A stretch of 64,000 bases of DNA, from the NCBI GenBank assembly GCA_035307385.1, contig DATGID010000079.1, positions 124,001-188,000 on the forward strand. The letters run 5' to 3'. The position numbers were made by a program, and so were the translations under genes. Of this stretch, positions 48,780-57,726 are shown in pieces. The notes under the pieces were generated by a model. That model ran no database searches. It saw nothing but the letters and a program-made list of their open reading frames with translations, and had not been told where the DNA came from. The DNA comes from DATBHW01 sp035307385 (GTDB lineage Bacteria > Chloroflexota > Ktedonobacteria > Ktedonobacterales > DATBGS01). How positions within the stretch are numbered: the first letter of the stretch is position 1; each line of letters starts with the position of its first letter.

Positions 48780-50891
48780 TCATGCTGGATGCAAATGATG
48801 GGGGATGTTGATGACGACAATGCCGGGACGAAAGAGCAGCGCCGCTTTCAAGCGCAGCGCCGTCTGATTGTGTAAGATATTCTCCCACCAATGCGCCAGC
48901 AGCAGTTCCGGCAAAATCACGGTCAGCGTCTCGTCGGGGTGCCGTTCGTGCAGCGTATCGATGTACGCCAGCAATGGACGAACGAGCGAGCGGAATGGCG
49001 ACTCGATGACCAGCAGGTGAACATCTTCCTCCTCAGGAACCTGGTCCTGCCATTGTTCCCAGGCTGCCCGAATGGCTTCCGCCTGCGCATCATCAATGAC
49101 GACATGCACGGCAGTGACGTGCGAGGACAGGGAGCGGGCATAGGCCAGGCTCTGTTCGGCGAGCCGGTCCAGCCCCGCGATGGGTACGATGATGCGGTGG
49201 TGGATGTCGCCTGGGTGAATGGGCAGATGCGCGGTGCGTTCGCGCTCCACACGCTGGTAATGACGGCGAATCGCCAGGAACATCAGGACCAGCACCGGAA
49301 TCAACAGAATGACAATCCAGGCTCCCTGAAGAAACTTGGCGACCGCGATAATGAGCGCCACCAGGCAGGTAGTCAGCGCGCCTGCGCCGTTGATGAGAAT
49401 ACTGCGCTGCCAGCCCTTCTTCTCGCCCCGCAAGCGCCACCAATGCACGACCATCCCCGCCTGCGACAGCGTAAAGGAGACAAAGACGCCCACCGCAAAC
49501 AGGTTGATGAGCCGGGTGGTGTCGCCCTGGAAGATAACTATCAGCAGGCTTGCCAGCGTTGCCAGCACGATGATGCCCACCGAAAACGCCAGCCGATCAC
49601 CCTTGAAGGCGAACTGCGACGGCAGGAACCGATCTCGCGCCAGCAAAGATGCCAGGCGCGGGAACGCGGAATAGCTGGTTTCGGCGGAGAGCGTCAGAAT
49701 GCTCAACACGGCCAGTTGAAAGATGGGAAACAGGAAGGCCAACGGTCCGGTGAAGACGGCGGAAGCAATCTGCGCCACCACCGTTGGATTACCGGCTTGA
49801 TTTGCCTCCACATGATAGGTCAAGGTCAGCAGGGTAATCCCCAGGAAGAGGCAGCCAAGGATGATAGCCATCAAGGTAAGCGTAGTGGAGGCGTTCCGCG
49901 TCTCCGGCTTCTTGAAGACAGGGATGCCGTTGGAAATCGCCTCCACGCCGGTCATAGCCGAGCAGCCCGTTGCAAAGGCGCGCAGGATGAGGAATAAGGT
50001 CAGCGGCTCAATCGCGCTGACCGGCGCGAACTGCGTCGCAGGCGGCTGCTGACCGAAGACGTAGACTTTGAGCAGACCGACGAGAATTAAAAGCGTCGCG
50101 CTAGCAATGAAGAAATAGGTCGGCAAAGCGAAGATGGTTCCTGATTCGCGCAGCCCGCGCAGATTGACGATAGTAATGACGATCACCAGTGTCACGTCCA
50201 GCGGCACCACCCAGGATGCCAGTCCAGGGAAAAGAGACGCCACGTTCAGGATGCCTGCGGAAACACTTACCGAGACATTCAAAATATAATCAATCATCAA
50301 GGCTGCCGCCGCGACCAGTCCGGCCAGCGTGCCCAGATTCTCTCTGGCAACGATGTATGAGCCGCCCCCGGCGGGATAGGCTGGAATCGTCTGGCGATAA
50401 GAAATGGTGACAATGGTCAGCAGCGCCAGGATTGCCAGGCTGATCGGCAAGACCAGACCAAGATTGCTGGCCCCAGCGGCCACCAGGTTAATCAAAATGG
50501 CTTCGGTAGCAAAGGCCACAGACGAGATGGCATCCGATGAGAGGATTGCCAGTGCCCGGACTTTGCTGAGCCGCTCCTGATCTTCCGCCGCCGAAGCGAG
50601 CGGCGCGCCAATCAAGAAGCGTTTGCTCTGATACAGCAGTGCGGCCAGCCCGCCCTGGGGCATAGAGGTCTCTTCGGTGGCTTCCAGCACGCCATCTTTG
50701 ACGCGCCGAAACCCGGAACTGGTAAACGGCACGATACGCACGCGGATATTGCCCGGTACGGGGCCTGAGCGTTTCTCGACCAGACCTGGCAAGCCCAAAT
50801 CAAAGTCGTCCTCCGCGCCTCTGGGAGATGTGGAGGAGGTGAGGGAAGTGGGGGTGGGATGGTTGGGCGGTGATGGCTCTGTTGGCTCCAT
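48780..50891 (-). CDS. kimA: KimA-type potassium/proton symporter (APC/KUP superfamily)
   Basis: A 703-aa permease. An 85-residue N-terminal soluble segment precedes twelve transmembrane helices beginning near residue 115 with the KimA signature LAILSSDAISSVAFATEAIL; YPAGGGSYIVARENLG and CSAMTGVEAISN match B. subtilis KimA (YdaO). The C-terminal cytosolic part (about 540-703) matches too (IVPIAGLDRL, ILHNQTALRLK). In Bacillus KimA is a high-affinity K+/H+ symporter inhibited by c-di-AMP. It ends the kdp transcript, 126 nt after the KdpD N-terminal gene, which supports a potassium role over amino acid transport. Confidence 0.85.
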   Translation of the reverse strand: MEPTEPSPPNHPTPTSLTSSTSPRGAEDDFDLGLPGLVEKRSGPVPGNIRVRIVPFTSSGFRRVKDGVLEATEETSMPQGGLAALLYQSKRFLIGAPLASAAEDQERLSKVRALAILSSDAISSVAFATEAILINLVAAGASNLGLVLPISLAILALLTIVTISYRQTIPAYPAGGGSYIVARENLGTLAGLVAAAALMIDYILNVSVSVSAGILNVASLFPGLASWVVPLDVTLVIVITIVNLRGLRESGTIFALPTYFFIASATLLILVGLLKVYVFGQQPPATQFAPVSAIEPLTLFLILRAFATGCSAMTGVEAISNGIPVFKKPETRNASTTLTLMAIILGCLFLGITLLTLTYHVEANQAGNPTVVAQIASAVFTGPLAFLFPIFQLAVLSILTLSAETSYSAFPRLASLLARDRFLPSQFAFKGDRLAFSVGIIVLATLASLLIVIFQGDTTRLINLFAVGVFVSFTLSQAGMVVHWWRLRGEKKGWQRSILINGAGALTTCLVALIIAVAKFLQGAWIVILLIPVLVLMFLAIRRHYQRVERERTAHLPIHPGDIHHRIIVPIAGLDRLAEQSLAYARSLSSHVTAVHVVIDDAQAEAIRAAWEQWQDQVPEEEDVHLLVIESPFRSLVRPLLAYIDTLHERHPDETLTVILPELLLAHWWENILHNQTALRLKAALLFRPGIVVINIPHHLHPA

Positions 50892-51017
50892 ACAGGCTTT
50901 GGCTTCTCCTTTTGTGGCGATGTCAGGGCTTATTGTATCCCAAAAGTGGCTTGCATGTCAGCCTGCCAGGGTCAGGCAAAAGGGGAAATGCCTGCTCTCA
51001 TAGAGAGCCTGGCTGGC

Positions 51018-52163
51018 TCAGGTTCGGTTCCTGCCTTCTGGCACCACGTGGATATCCGCGCCTGTGGGATAGCGTAAGAGCTGGTTGACCACCGAGCCAT
51101 AAAGCAGATTATGCCAGCGGCTTCGGCGCGGCTGGCCGATCACAATCTGCGTGATATGCCGCTCGCGCGCCACCTGCGCCAGCGCCGCCGCGATATTGAG
51201 CCCCTCCACGCGAATGACTTCTGCCCCCAGGTCTTCCGCCAGCCGCATCTGCTCGCTCAACTGCTCCGCCTCTGGCGAATGCGCGGGCAGGAAGCTGCGC
51301 GGCGTCACCACCGTCACGGCCAGGAAAGAAGCCTTCAGGCCGCGTGCCAGCCGCCAGCCGTCGCGCAGAAGCTGCTGCGAATGGGGGCGGCCATCGAAGG
51401 CCACCATCACGCGCTCGGTGGCGGTGGTGCTCCAGGCGAGTTCCTCGCCCTCTTCGTGTCCCTGCATCAGCGCTTCAAGCTGCGTCTCGGTCTTTTCTGC
51501 TGTGCGCCGGAGCGCCAACTCGCGCAGCGCCGTCAGATTGCTCTGCGAGAAGTAATTCTCCAGCGCCTTGCGCGCGCGCTCCGGCGGGTAGACGTTGCCA
51601 TGCCGCAGCCGTGCGCGCAGGGCATCAGGCGCGATATCGACCAGTTCCACCTCGTCTGCCTCGTCCAGAATGCGGTCCGGCAGGGTTTCCCGCTGGCGGA
51701 TGCCGGTGATGGCCTCGACAATATCGTTCAGGCTCTCCAGATGCTGGATATTGAGCGTGGAGATCACTGTGATGCCCGCCGCCAGCAAGTCTTCCACATC
51801 CTGATAGCGCTTGGCGTGCCGCGAGCCAGGGGCGTTGGTATGGGCCAGTTCGTCTACCAGCGCGACCTGTGGCTGGCGTCCCAGGATGGCTTCAGTGTCC
51901 ATCTCTTCCAGCGTAATGCCGCGATATTCCTCCCGTTTGCGCGGCACCCGCTCGAGGTCGCCGATTTGCTGCTCGGTGAGGGGTCGGCCATGTGTTTCTA
52001 CATAGCCGATCACCACATCCGTGCCGCGCCCCTTGCGGCGCTGCCCCTCGTTGAGCATGGCGTAGGTTTTGCCGACCCCCGCAGCCATGCCCAGATAGAT
52101 GCGCAGCCGTCCCCGCTGCGGCTGGCTTTCCTCCAGCGGCGCGGCGCTCTCGGCGCTGCTCAC
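51018..52163 (-). CDS. kdpD: KdpD N-terminal sensor half (KdpD domain plus Usp domain), no kinase
   Basis: A 381-aa soluble protein covering only the N-terminal part of KdpD. It has Walker A GMAAGVGKT at about residue 25, Walker B VALVDELAHTNAPGSRH, the conserved QHLESLNDIV, then a Usp domain (about 245-375; VTVVTPRSFLPAH and VIGQPRRSRWHN). The transmembrane, GAF and kinase parts are missing and are encoded separately at 59222-61105. In other bacteria this half senses intracellular K+/ATP, and its Usp domain can bind c-di-AMP. GTG 52163 is the first start in frame, but homology (RPDPEELL) continues upstream of it; see 52160-52261. Confidence 0.88.
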   Translation of the reverse strand: MSSAESAAPLEESQPQRGRLRIYLGMAAGVGKTYAMLNEGQRRKGRGTDVVIGYVETHGRPLTEQQIGDLERVPRKREEYRGITLEEMDTEAILGRQPQVALVDELAHTNAPGSRHAKRYQDVEDLLAAGITVISTLNIQHLESLNDIVEAITGIRQRETLPDRILDEADEVELVDIAPDALRARLRHGNVYPPERARKALENYFSQSNLTALRELALRRTAEKTETQLEALMQGHEEGEELAWSTTATERVMVAFDGRPHSQQLLRDGWRLARGLKASFLAVTVVTPRSFLPAHSPEAEQLSEQMRLAEDLGAEVIRVEGLNIAAALAQVARERHITQIVIGQPRRSRWHNLLYGSVVNQLLRYPTGADIHVVPEGRNRT

Positions 52164-52261
52164 TTCCGAGGTCTGCCCCTGGCGCAGTTGATAGCGGTCC
52201 AGCAGTTCTTCCGGGTCTGGACGTTCCTGCTCTTTAAGCGGTTCATGACTGGCGATAGCAT
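52160..52261 (-). other. Upstream reading frame overlapping the kdpD N-terminal start (leader peptide or frameshifted N-terminus)
   Basis: A 33-codon frame starts with ATG 52261, placed 4 nt after AAAGGGG, and stops at 52160 in a GTGA overlap with the kdpD GTG. In the kdpD frame the same DNA encodes HEPLKEQERPDPEELLDR, similar to the true N-terminus of KdpD (E. coli has EPLRPDPDRLL), but that frame has no ATG, GTG or TTG. A -1 shift at CTTAAAG (codons TTA AAG) would join the good start to the KdpD frame. It may be a short coupled leader, a natural or programmed frameshift, or a one-base sequence error. Confidence 0.5.
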
Positions 52262-52282
52262 CACACCCCTTTCACCGCTTGC

Positions 52283-52933
52283 TCAAGAGTGGCTGTCCAA
52301 CGCCAGGTTCAGTTCCAGCACATTGACGTAGGGTTCGCCCAGCACGCCCAGCGTTCGGCCATGGACGTGATTTTGAATGAGTCGCTGCACAGCCGACAGG
52401 CTCATGCCCCGCTCCCTGGCAATGCGGCACGCCTGATACATCGCGCCGTCCACCGAAATATCCGGGTCCAGCCCGGAGCCGGAACTGGTCACCAGATCAA
52501 CCGGAACTTGCACATTCGGTCCATTACACGCCTCATCCTCCTTGAGCAGCTTGAGTTCGGCCTGCACCTCGGCTTGCAGGTTGCTGCTCGTCGGGCCATT
52601 GTTCGATGCGCTGGAGTTCGCGCCGTTGTAGGGCTGTGATGCGCTCCCATCATTGCTCAAGGTAGCCGAAGGTCGCCCATGAAAATATTTGGGGTTTGTC
52701 CAGTTTTGCCCAATCTCTGAGGAACCAACCACCTGCCCGTTCCTGGTGACCAGGCTGCCATTCGCCTGGTTGTTGAAAAGCACCTGCGCGATGCCGGTGA
52801 TCACCAGCGGATAGGCTATGCCAAGAATCAGCGTCAGCACCAGGGTCAAGACAATCGCGGGCCGAAGGTAATCCAGGATGATCTGCCTCTTGCTGCGAGG
52901 TCGCTGCTGCTCGTTCTCCGTTTCGTTCTGCAT
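52283..52933 (-). CDS. kdpC: Potassium-transporting ATPase subunit KdpC
   Basis: The 216-aa single-span subunit of the KdpFABC K+ pump. One transmembrane helix at about residues 26-47 (AIVLTLVLTLILGIAYPLVITGIAQ), then the periplasmic domain with FHGRPSA, SSGSGLDPDIS and the C-terminal VNVLELNLAL. An Asn/Ser-rich stretch near residues 95-118 replaces the usual short loop. 30 nt separate it from kdpB; it precedes the KdpD N-terminal gene. Confidence 0.95.
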   Translation of the reverse strand: MQNETENEQQRPRSKRQIILDYLRPAIVLTLVLTLILGIAYPLVITGIAQVLFNNQANGSLVTRNGQVVGSSEIGQNWTNPKYFHGRPSATLSNDGSASQPYNGANSSASNNGPTSSNLQAEVQAELKLLKEDEACNGPNVQVPVDLVTSSGSGLDPDISVDGAMYQACRIARERGMSLSAVQRLIQNHVHGRTLGVLGEPYVNVLELNLALDSHS

Positions 52934-52963
52934 ATGCGGTATCTCCTTTCTGGTCGTAGTCTG

Positions 52964-55156
52964 CTAGCTCGTCAGGTGTAGGGCGACCAGAATCAGGTCA
53001 ATGATCTTGATGCCAATGAAGGGGACAATGATGCCCCCAACGCCATAGATCAGCAGGTTGCGCTGCAAGATCGCGGCGGCTCCCAGCGGGCGATACTTCA
53101 CGCCGCTGAGCGCCAGCGGAATCAGCGCCACGATAATCAGGGCGTTGAAGATTACCGCTGAGAGAATCGCGCTGTGCGGCGAGTGCAACTGCATGATGTT
53201 GAGATCATTCAGCGCTGGATAGGCTACCGAGAACATGGCCGGAATGATGGCGAAGTATTTCGCCACATCGTTGGCAATGCTAAACGTCGTCAGCGCGCCG
53301 CGCGTGATGAGCAACTGCTTGCCGACCTCCACAATCTCGATCAGTTTGGTGGGGTTGGAGTCCAGGTCCACCATATTACCCGCCTCTTTGGCGGCCTGCG
53401 TGCCCGTATTCATCGCCACGCCTACATCTGCCTGGGCCAGCGCGGGCGCGTCATTGGTGCCGTCGCCCGTCATGGCGACCAGCTTCCCACCCTGCTGCTC
53501 CTGCTTGATCAGCTTCATCTTGGTTTCGGGCGTGGCCTGCGCCAGAAAGTCATCTACTCCTGCTTCCTTGGCGATGGCGGCGGCGGTGAGTGGGTTGTCG
53601 CCGGTGATCATGACAGTGCGAATGCCCATCTTGCGCAGTTGGTCGAAGCGCTGGCGCATGCCGCCCTTGACGATGTCTTTGAGGTAGATCACACCCAGTG
53701 TGCGGTTGTTTTCGGCCACCACCAGCGGCGTGCCGCCCGCCCGCGCGATACGCTCGACGATGGGCGTCAGCGCTTCGGGATTTTGCCCGCCTTGCTCCGC
53801 CACAAACGCCTTGACAGCATCGGCAGCGCCCTTGCGAATCTGACGCCGCGTAGCATCGGCATTATCCAGATCGACGCCGCTCATGCGTGTCTGCGCGCTG
53901 AAGGGAATGAACATCATATGATGTTCGGCGACATCGCGCCCGCGCAGCTTGTAGCGCTCCTTCGCCAGCACCACAATTGAACGTCCCTCGGGCGTTTCAT
54001 CGCTCAGCGAAGCCAGTTGAGCGGCGTCGGCTAACTCGTCGTCGCTCACGCCCGGCAGGGCAATGAACTCGCTCGCCATGCGGTTGCCTAGCGTGATGGT
54101 GCCCGTCTTGTCCAGCAGCAGCACATCCACATCGCCCGCCGCCTCCACGGCGCGCCCACTGAGCGCGAGCACGTTGCGCTGGACCATGCGGTCCATGCCC
54201 GCGATGCCAATCGCCGAGAGCAGCCCGCCAATCGTCGTCGGAATCAGGCACACCAGCAGCGCGATCAAGATCGTAATCGAGACGGGGCTGTTGGAATAGA
54301 TGGCGAACGGCTCCAGCGTCACCACCGCCAGCAGGAAAATGACCGTCAGGCTGGCGAGCAAAATGTTCAATGCAATCTCGTTCGGCGTTTTCTGGCGCGA
54401 AGCCCCTTCGACGAGTGCGATCATGCGGTCCAGGAACGTCTCGCCGGGATTCGACGTGATCTGCACGATGATCCAGTCGGAGAGCACGCGCGTTCCGCCC
54501 GTCACTGCGGAGCGGTCGCCGCCGCTCTCGCGGATGACCGGAGCCGACTCGCCGGTGATGGCCGACTCGTCGACCGAGGCCACACCCTCGACCACCTCAC
54601 CATCGCCAGGAATCAGGTCGCCCGCTTCGACAAGCACGAGATTGCCTTTGCGCAACTGTGGCGCGGGCGTCAGCGTGAAGGCGCTTTCGCGTCCCTTGGC
54701 GCTCTCTTTGAGCAGTTTGGCCTGGGTTTCGGTGCGGGCGCGGCGCAGGGTATCAGCCTGGGCCTTGCCGCGTCCTTCGGCCATGGCCTCGGCGAAGTTG
54801 GCGAAGATCACCGTAAACCAGAGCCAGATGGAGACGGCTAGCGTGAAGCCCACCTCGCTGCTGAGCGAGGAGTCAAGCAGCGCGCGGACAAACTCGATGG
54901 TGGTGATGACGCTGCCGACCTCGACAACGAACATCACCGGATTACGCGCCTGTACGCGCGGGTTGAGCTTGAGAAATGAGTCGATAATGGCCCGCCCCAG
55001 AATCTTGCGATCAAAGAGCGAGGTCTTGTGCCGTCGGCTGCTCACGCTCTCCTGTCCGCCATCGTCCCTGGAAGTCTCTGGAGGTGCGACGGGCATAGGA
55101 GTCGTGATAGCCGCTGGCTGTGACTCTTTGGGTTGAATCTCTTCTTGTTGTGCCAT
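52964..55156 (-). CDS. kdpB: Potassium-transporting P-type ATPase subunit KdpB
   Basis: The 730-aa ATP-hydrolysing subunit. P-type ATPase motifs are all present: TGESAPV, the phosphorylated Asp in LLLDKTGTITLG, the KGAADAV nucleotide-site motif and MTGDGTNDAPALAQADVGVAMNTGTQAAKEAGNMVDLDSNPTKL split across the hinge. Seven transmembrane helices are visible, with an N-terminal cytosolic segment of about 60 residues that is longer than usual. ATG 55156 follows AGGAAGGA. Confidence 0.97.
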   Translation of the reverse strand: MAQQEEIQPKESQPAAITTPMPVAPPETSRDDGGQESVSSRRHKTSLFDRKILGRAIIDSFLKLNPRVQARNPVMFVVEVGSVITTIEFVRALLDSSLSSEVGFTLAVSIWLWFTVIFANFAEAMAEGRGKAQADTLRRARTETQAKLLKESAKGRESAFTLTPAPQLRKGNLVLVEAGDLIPGDGEVVEGVASVDESAITGESAPVIRESGGDRSAVTGGTRVLSDWIIVQITSNPGETFLDRMIALVEGASRQKTPNEIALNILLASLTVIFLLAVVTLEPFAIYSNSPVSITILIALLVCLIPTTIGGLLSAIGIAGMDRMVQRNVLALSGRAVEAAGDVDVLLLDKTGTITLGNRMASEFIALPGVSDDELADAAQLASLSDETPEGRSIVVLAKERYKLRGRDVAEHHMMFIPFSAQTRMSGVDLDNADATRRQIRKGAADAVKAFVAEQGGQNPEALTPIVERIARAGGTPLVVAENNRTLGVIYLKDIVKGGMRQRFDQLRKMGIRTVMITGDNPLTAAAIAKEAGVDDFLAQATPETKMKLIKQEQQGGKLVAMTGDGTNDAPALAQADVGVAMNTGTQAAKEAGNMVDLDSNPTKLIEIVEVGKQLLITRGALTTFSIANDVAKYFAIIPAMFSVAYPALNDLNIMQLHSPHSAILSAVIFNALIIVALIPLALSGVKYRPLGAAAILQRNLLIYGVGGIIVPFIGIKIIDLILVALHLTS

Positions 55157-55174
55157 AGTATCCTTCCTCTCCCG

Positions 55175-57046
55175 CTAGAAGGTCTTGCCCGCCAGCATAA
55201 AGAGGTGTTCGATAATCGGACCCAGCGCGTAGGGCGGGAAGAACGTCAGCGCGCCGACGATGATGATCACCCCGATCAGCAGCACCGCAAAGAGCGGCCC
55301 ATCGGTGGGCAGCGTGCCCGCCCCAGCCGGGACGATCTTCTTTTTCACCACCGAGCCAGCAATGGCAATGATCGGGATGCAGAAGAGCAGACGCCCGATA
55401 ATCATGGCGTAGGCGCCGGTCCAGTTGTAGAAGACCGTGTTGCCGCCCAATCCCGCGAAGGCCGAGCCATTATTGCCCGTCATGGATGTGTAGGCATACA
55501 GAATCTCCGACAGGCCATGCGGTCCCGGATTATAGATGCGCGTGTAGCCTGCCGGAACCACGCTCGCAATGGCTGCAAAGCCCAGGATGGAGAGCGGCAA
55601 GATCAGCAGCGCCAGCGCCGCCATCTTCATCTCCTTGCCCTCAATCTTCTTGCCCAGATATTCCGGTGTGCGTCCCACCATCAGTCCGGCAATAAACACA
55701 GCAATCACCGCGAACATGATCATGCCATACAGCCCCGACCCGACGCCGCCTGGCGTGATCTCGCCGAGGGCAATGTCACCCATCAGCACCATCCCCCCAA
55801 TGGGCGTAAAGCTGTCGTGGAAACTATTGACCGAGCCGGTCGAGGTCATCGTGGTCGAGACGGCAAAGATCGAGGAGTCGGTGATGCCGAAGCGCACCTC
55901 CTTGCCCTCCATGTTCCCGCCGGAGGAAGCATCCGTGCCGGTTTGCGCCGTCTGGTTAATGGTGAAGGTCTGATTGCCCACGTGCTGGGTGGTGAGCAGC
56001 GGGTTGCCAATTTGCTCGGCGGGCAGCACGATGAAGACAGCGATCAGCCAGAGAGCGAACATCGCGCCAAAGATGGCCCAACCCTGTTTGGTGTTGCCTG
56101 CCATTTTGCCGAAGTAGTAGACCAGGCCCGCAGGGATAGAGAGTTCCGCCAGTATCTCCACCAGATTGGTAAGGGCATTGGGGTTCTCAAAGGGATGGGC
56201 CGAGTTGACGTTGAAGAAGCCGCCACCGTTGTTGAAGAGGTCTTTGATAATCTCCATCGAGGCCACTGGTCCCTGAGCAATCGTCTGGGTCTGGCCTTCC
56301 AGCGTATGCACCATTGTGTAGTCGCTGAAGTTCTGAATGGCCCCCTGAGACACCAGGAAGAGCGCGCCGACAATCGAAATGGGCAGCGCCAGGTACAAGA
56401 TGATGCGCGTCAGATCAACCCAGAAGTTGCCCAGCGTGCGGGCACTGCGGCGGGTGAAGCCGCGTACCACGGCCACAGCCAGAGCAATGCCCATCGCGCC
56501 CGAGGTGAACTGATGGAAGACGAGGCCGACCATCTGCGTGAAGTAGCTCATGGTCTGCTCGCCCGCGTAGTTCTGCCAGTTGGTGTTGGTCGAAAAGCTG
56601 ATGGCGGTGTTCCAGGCCAGCCCAGGCTCAACGCCGCCGAACCCTTCGGGATTGAGCGGCAAGATACCCTGCACGCGCTCTATCAGATAGAGCAGCAGCA
56701 CGCCGACCACCCAGAAGCATAGCATTGCGATGGTATAGCCGATCCAGCCCTGCTCTTGATCTTCATGGATGCCGCAGACCCAATAGATGGCCCGCTCCAC
56801 CGGGCGCAGCACCGGCGAAAGCCAGGTGCGGTCGCCACGCAGGATATGATACAGATACAGGCCAATCGGTTTGGTCAAGAGCAGCACGATGCCAAAAACA
56901 ATGGCAACCTGGATGACAGCGTTCCAGGTAATCATGCCGCTGGCGACCAGCCAGATGATTGGCCCCAATGCCAGCGCGGCCAGCACCACAAGCAGGGTGC
57001 TGAGCTTCACGCTGGGCAGGGGAAAGCGTCGCATGGAAAGAGCCAC
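55175..57046 (-). CDS. kdpA: Potassium-transporting ATPase subunit KdpA
   Basis: The 623-aa K+-selecting channel-like subunit. Selectivity-filter repeats are visible: STNTNWQNYAGEQ, NNGGGFFNVNSAHPFENP, GGNMEGKEVRFG and MTGNNGSAFAGL. About ten transmembrane helices. The GTG at 57046 stands 6 nt after GGGGGAGG, which overlaps the kdpF stop codon; longer frames to 57091 run back through kdpF. The protein is slightly longer than E. coli KdpA because of an N-terminal extension and a Gln-rich loop. Confidence 0.96.
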   Translation of the reverse strand: MALSMRRFPLPSVKLSTLLVVLAALALGPIIWLVASGMITWNAVIQVAIVFGIVLLLTKPIGLYLYHILRGDRTWLSPVLRPVERAIYWVCGIHEDQEQGWIGYTIAMLCFWVVGVLLLYLIERVQGILPLNPEGFGGVEPGLAWNTAISFSTNTNWQNYAGEQTMSYFTQMVGLVFHQFTSGAMGIALAVAVVRGFTRRSARTLGNFWVDLTRIILYLALPISIVGALFLVSQGAIQNFSDYTMVHTLEGQTQTIAQGPVASMEIIKDLFNNGGGFFNVNSAHPFENPNALTNLVEILAELSIPAGLVYYFGKMAGNTKQGWAIFGAMFALWLIAVFIVLPAEQIGNPLLTTQHVGNQTFTINQTAQTGTDASSGGNMEGKEVRFGITDSSIFAVSTTMTSTGSVNSFHDSFTPIGGMVLMGDIALGEITPGGVGSGLYGMIMFAVIAVFIAGLMVGRTPEYLGKKIEGKEMKMAALALLILPLSILGFAAIASVVPAGYTRIYNPGPHGLSEILYAYTSMTGNNGSAFAGLGGNTVFYNWTGAYAMIIGRLLFCIPIIAIAGSVVKKKIVPAGAGTLPTDGPLFAVLLIGVIIIVGALTFFPPYALGPIIEHLFMLAGKTF

Positions 57047-57059
57047 GGTGCGCCTCCCC

Positions 57060-57146
57060 CTAGAACCAATCGGGGCGCAGCAGGGCGGCAAACAGATAGA
57101 TGCCGACCAGCAGCGACACGATCCCCACTAAAATATATTCAAGCAT
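57060..57146 (-). CDS. kdpF: KdpF, small stabilising subunit
   Basis: A 28-aa single-helix protein, MLEYILVGIVSLLVGIYL followed by FAALLRPDWF. Size, one transmembrane helix, an acid/aromatic C-terminus and position immediately before kdpA all match KdpF, which stabilises the KdpABC complex. AAGGAG stands 10 nt before the ATG. It is below the usual gene-calling length. Confidence 0.85.
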   Translation of the reverse strand: MLEYILVGIVSLLVGIYLFAALLRPDWF

Positions 57147-57160
57147 ACGGGCGTTGCTCC

Positions 57161-57244
57161 TTAAATGCGTTCACAAAAGAACACGAAAGCCCCCAGGACG
57201 ACGAAGGTCACCAGGGCAGCTACCACGACCAGCAGGTCATACAT
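57161..57244 (-). CDS. 27-aa single-helix microprotein upstream of kdpF
   Basis: A short frame encoding MYDLLVVVAALVTFVVLG followed by AFVFFCERI: one transmembrane helix with a charged CERI end. Its Shine-Dalgarno (AAGGAG, 10-nt spacing) is in the same form as that of kdpF, 14 nt downstream. It is unlike KdpF in sequence. It may be a second small subunit of the pump or a regulator of it. I am not aware of a functional name. Confidence 0.65.
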   Translation of the reverse strand: MYDLLVVVAALVTFVVLGAFVFFCERI

Positions 57245-57285
57245 TGCAAATGCGCTCCTTCCACAAAAGCCTCTGGCTGACGGGA

Positions 57286-57726
57286 CTAGCCTTCAAATGC
57301 CTCTGCCTCCGCGTCGTCCGCCGCTTCGGCAGGCGTTGGGCCAAGCACCCGTTGAATCAGCCGCAGCAGCGCCTCGATAGGAAAAGGTTTGAGTAACACT
57401 GCCTCGGGATGAAACTCCTCCAGTCGGCTGCGTACGGGCCGAACGGCGGTGATGACAATCACGGCAGGTTTTCTGGCAGCCTGCCCCTCACCTGAATGAG
57501 CAGATGTATCTGGTTGTTCCAGGGAGCGCAGCACATCCCAGCCGGTATGGTCGGGCAGGTTCAGATCAAGTAAGATTAAATCGAACTGTTTCTGAAAAGC
57601 TGCCAGCGCTTCCTGAGCCGAGGCGACGTTTTCGGCTTCAATCACCGTGTGGCCCCGTCGCACCAGGTTGAGCACGATGATGCGCCGCAGGGGCGCTTCG
57701 TCTTCAACAACCAGAATCCGAGCCAT
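57286..57726 (-). CDS. Stand-alone response-regulator receiver protein in the kdp locus
   Basis: A 146-aa receiver. MARILVVEDEAPLRR has the acidic pair, LILLDLNLPDHTGWD the phospho-Asp, VIVITAV the Thr and AVLLKPFP the Lys. No output domain follows; the C-terminus is a short acidic tail. A Gly/Glu-rich loop sits near residues 75-90. ATG 57726 follows GGGAGG and overlaps the stop of the preceding gene (TGATG). With KdpE this gives two regulators for one kinase; it may act as a phosphate sink or by protein contact. Confidence 0.85.
   Translation of the reverse strand: MARILVVEDEAPLRRIIVLNLVRRGHTVIEAENVASAQEALAAFQKQFDLILLDLNLPDHTGWDVLRSLEQPDTSAHSGEGQAARKPAVIVITAVRPVRSRLEEFHPEAVLLKPFPIEALLRLIQRVLGPTPAEAADDAEAEAFEG

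Noticed and set aside
48891..49997. Plus-strand open frame of 368 codons antisense to kimA
   Set aside because: Low-complexity Arg/Gln/His-rich translation, no ribosome-binding site; the minus strand encodes a clear permease.
51111..52331. Plus-strand open frame of 406 codons antisense to the kdpD N-terminal gene
   Set aside because: No recognisable domain; the minus-strand product has Walker motifs and Usp homology.
55133..56722. Plus-strand open frame of 529 codons antisense to kdpA
   Set aside because: It is the shadow of a GC-rich real gene. The product is Arg/His/Gln-rich with no domain, and kdpA on the other strand has full homology.
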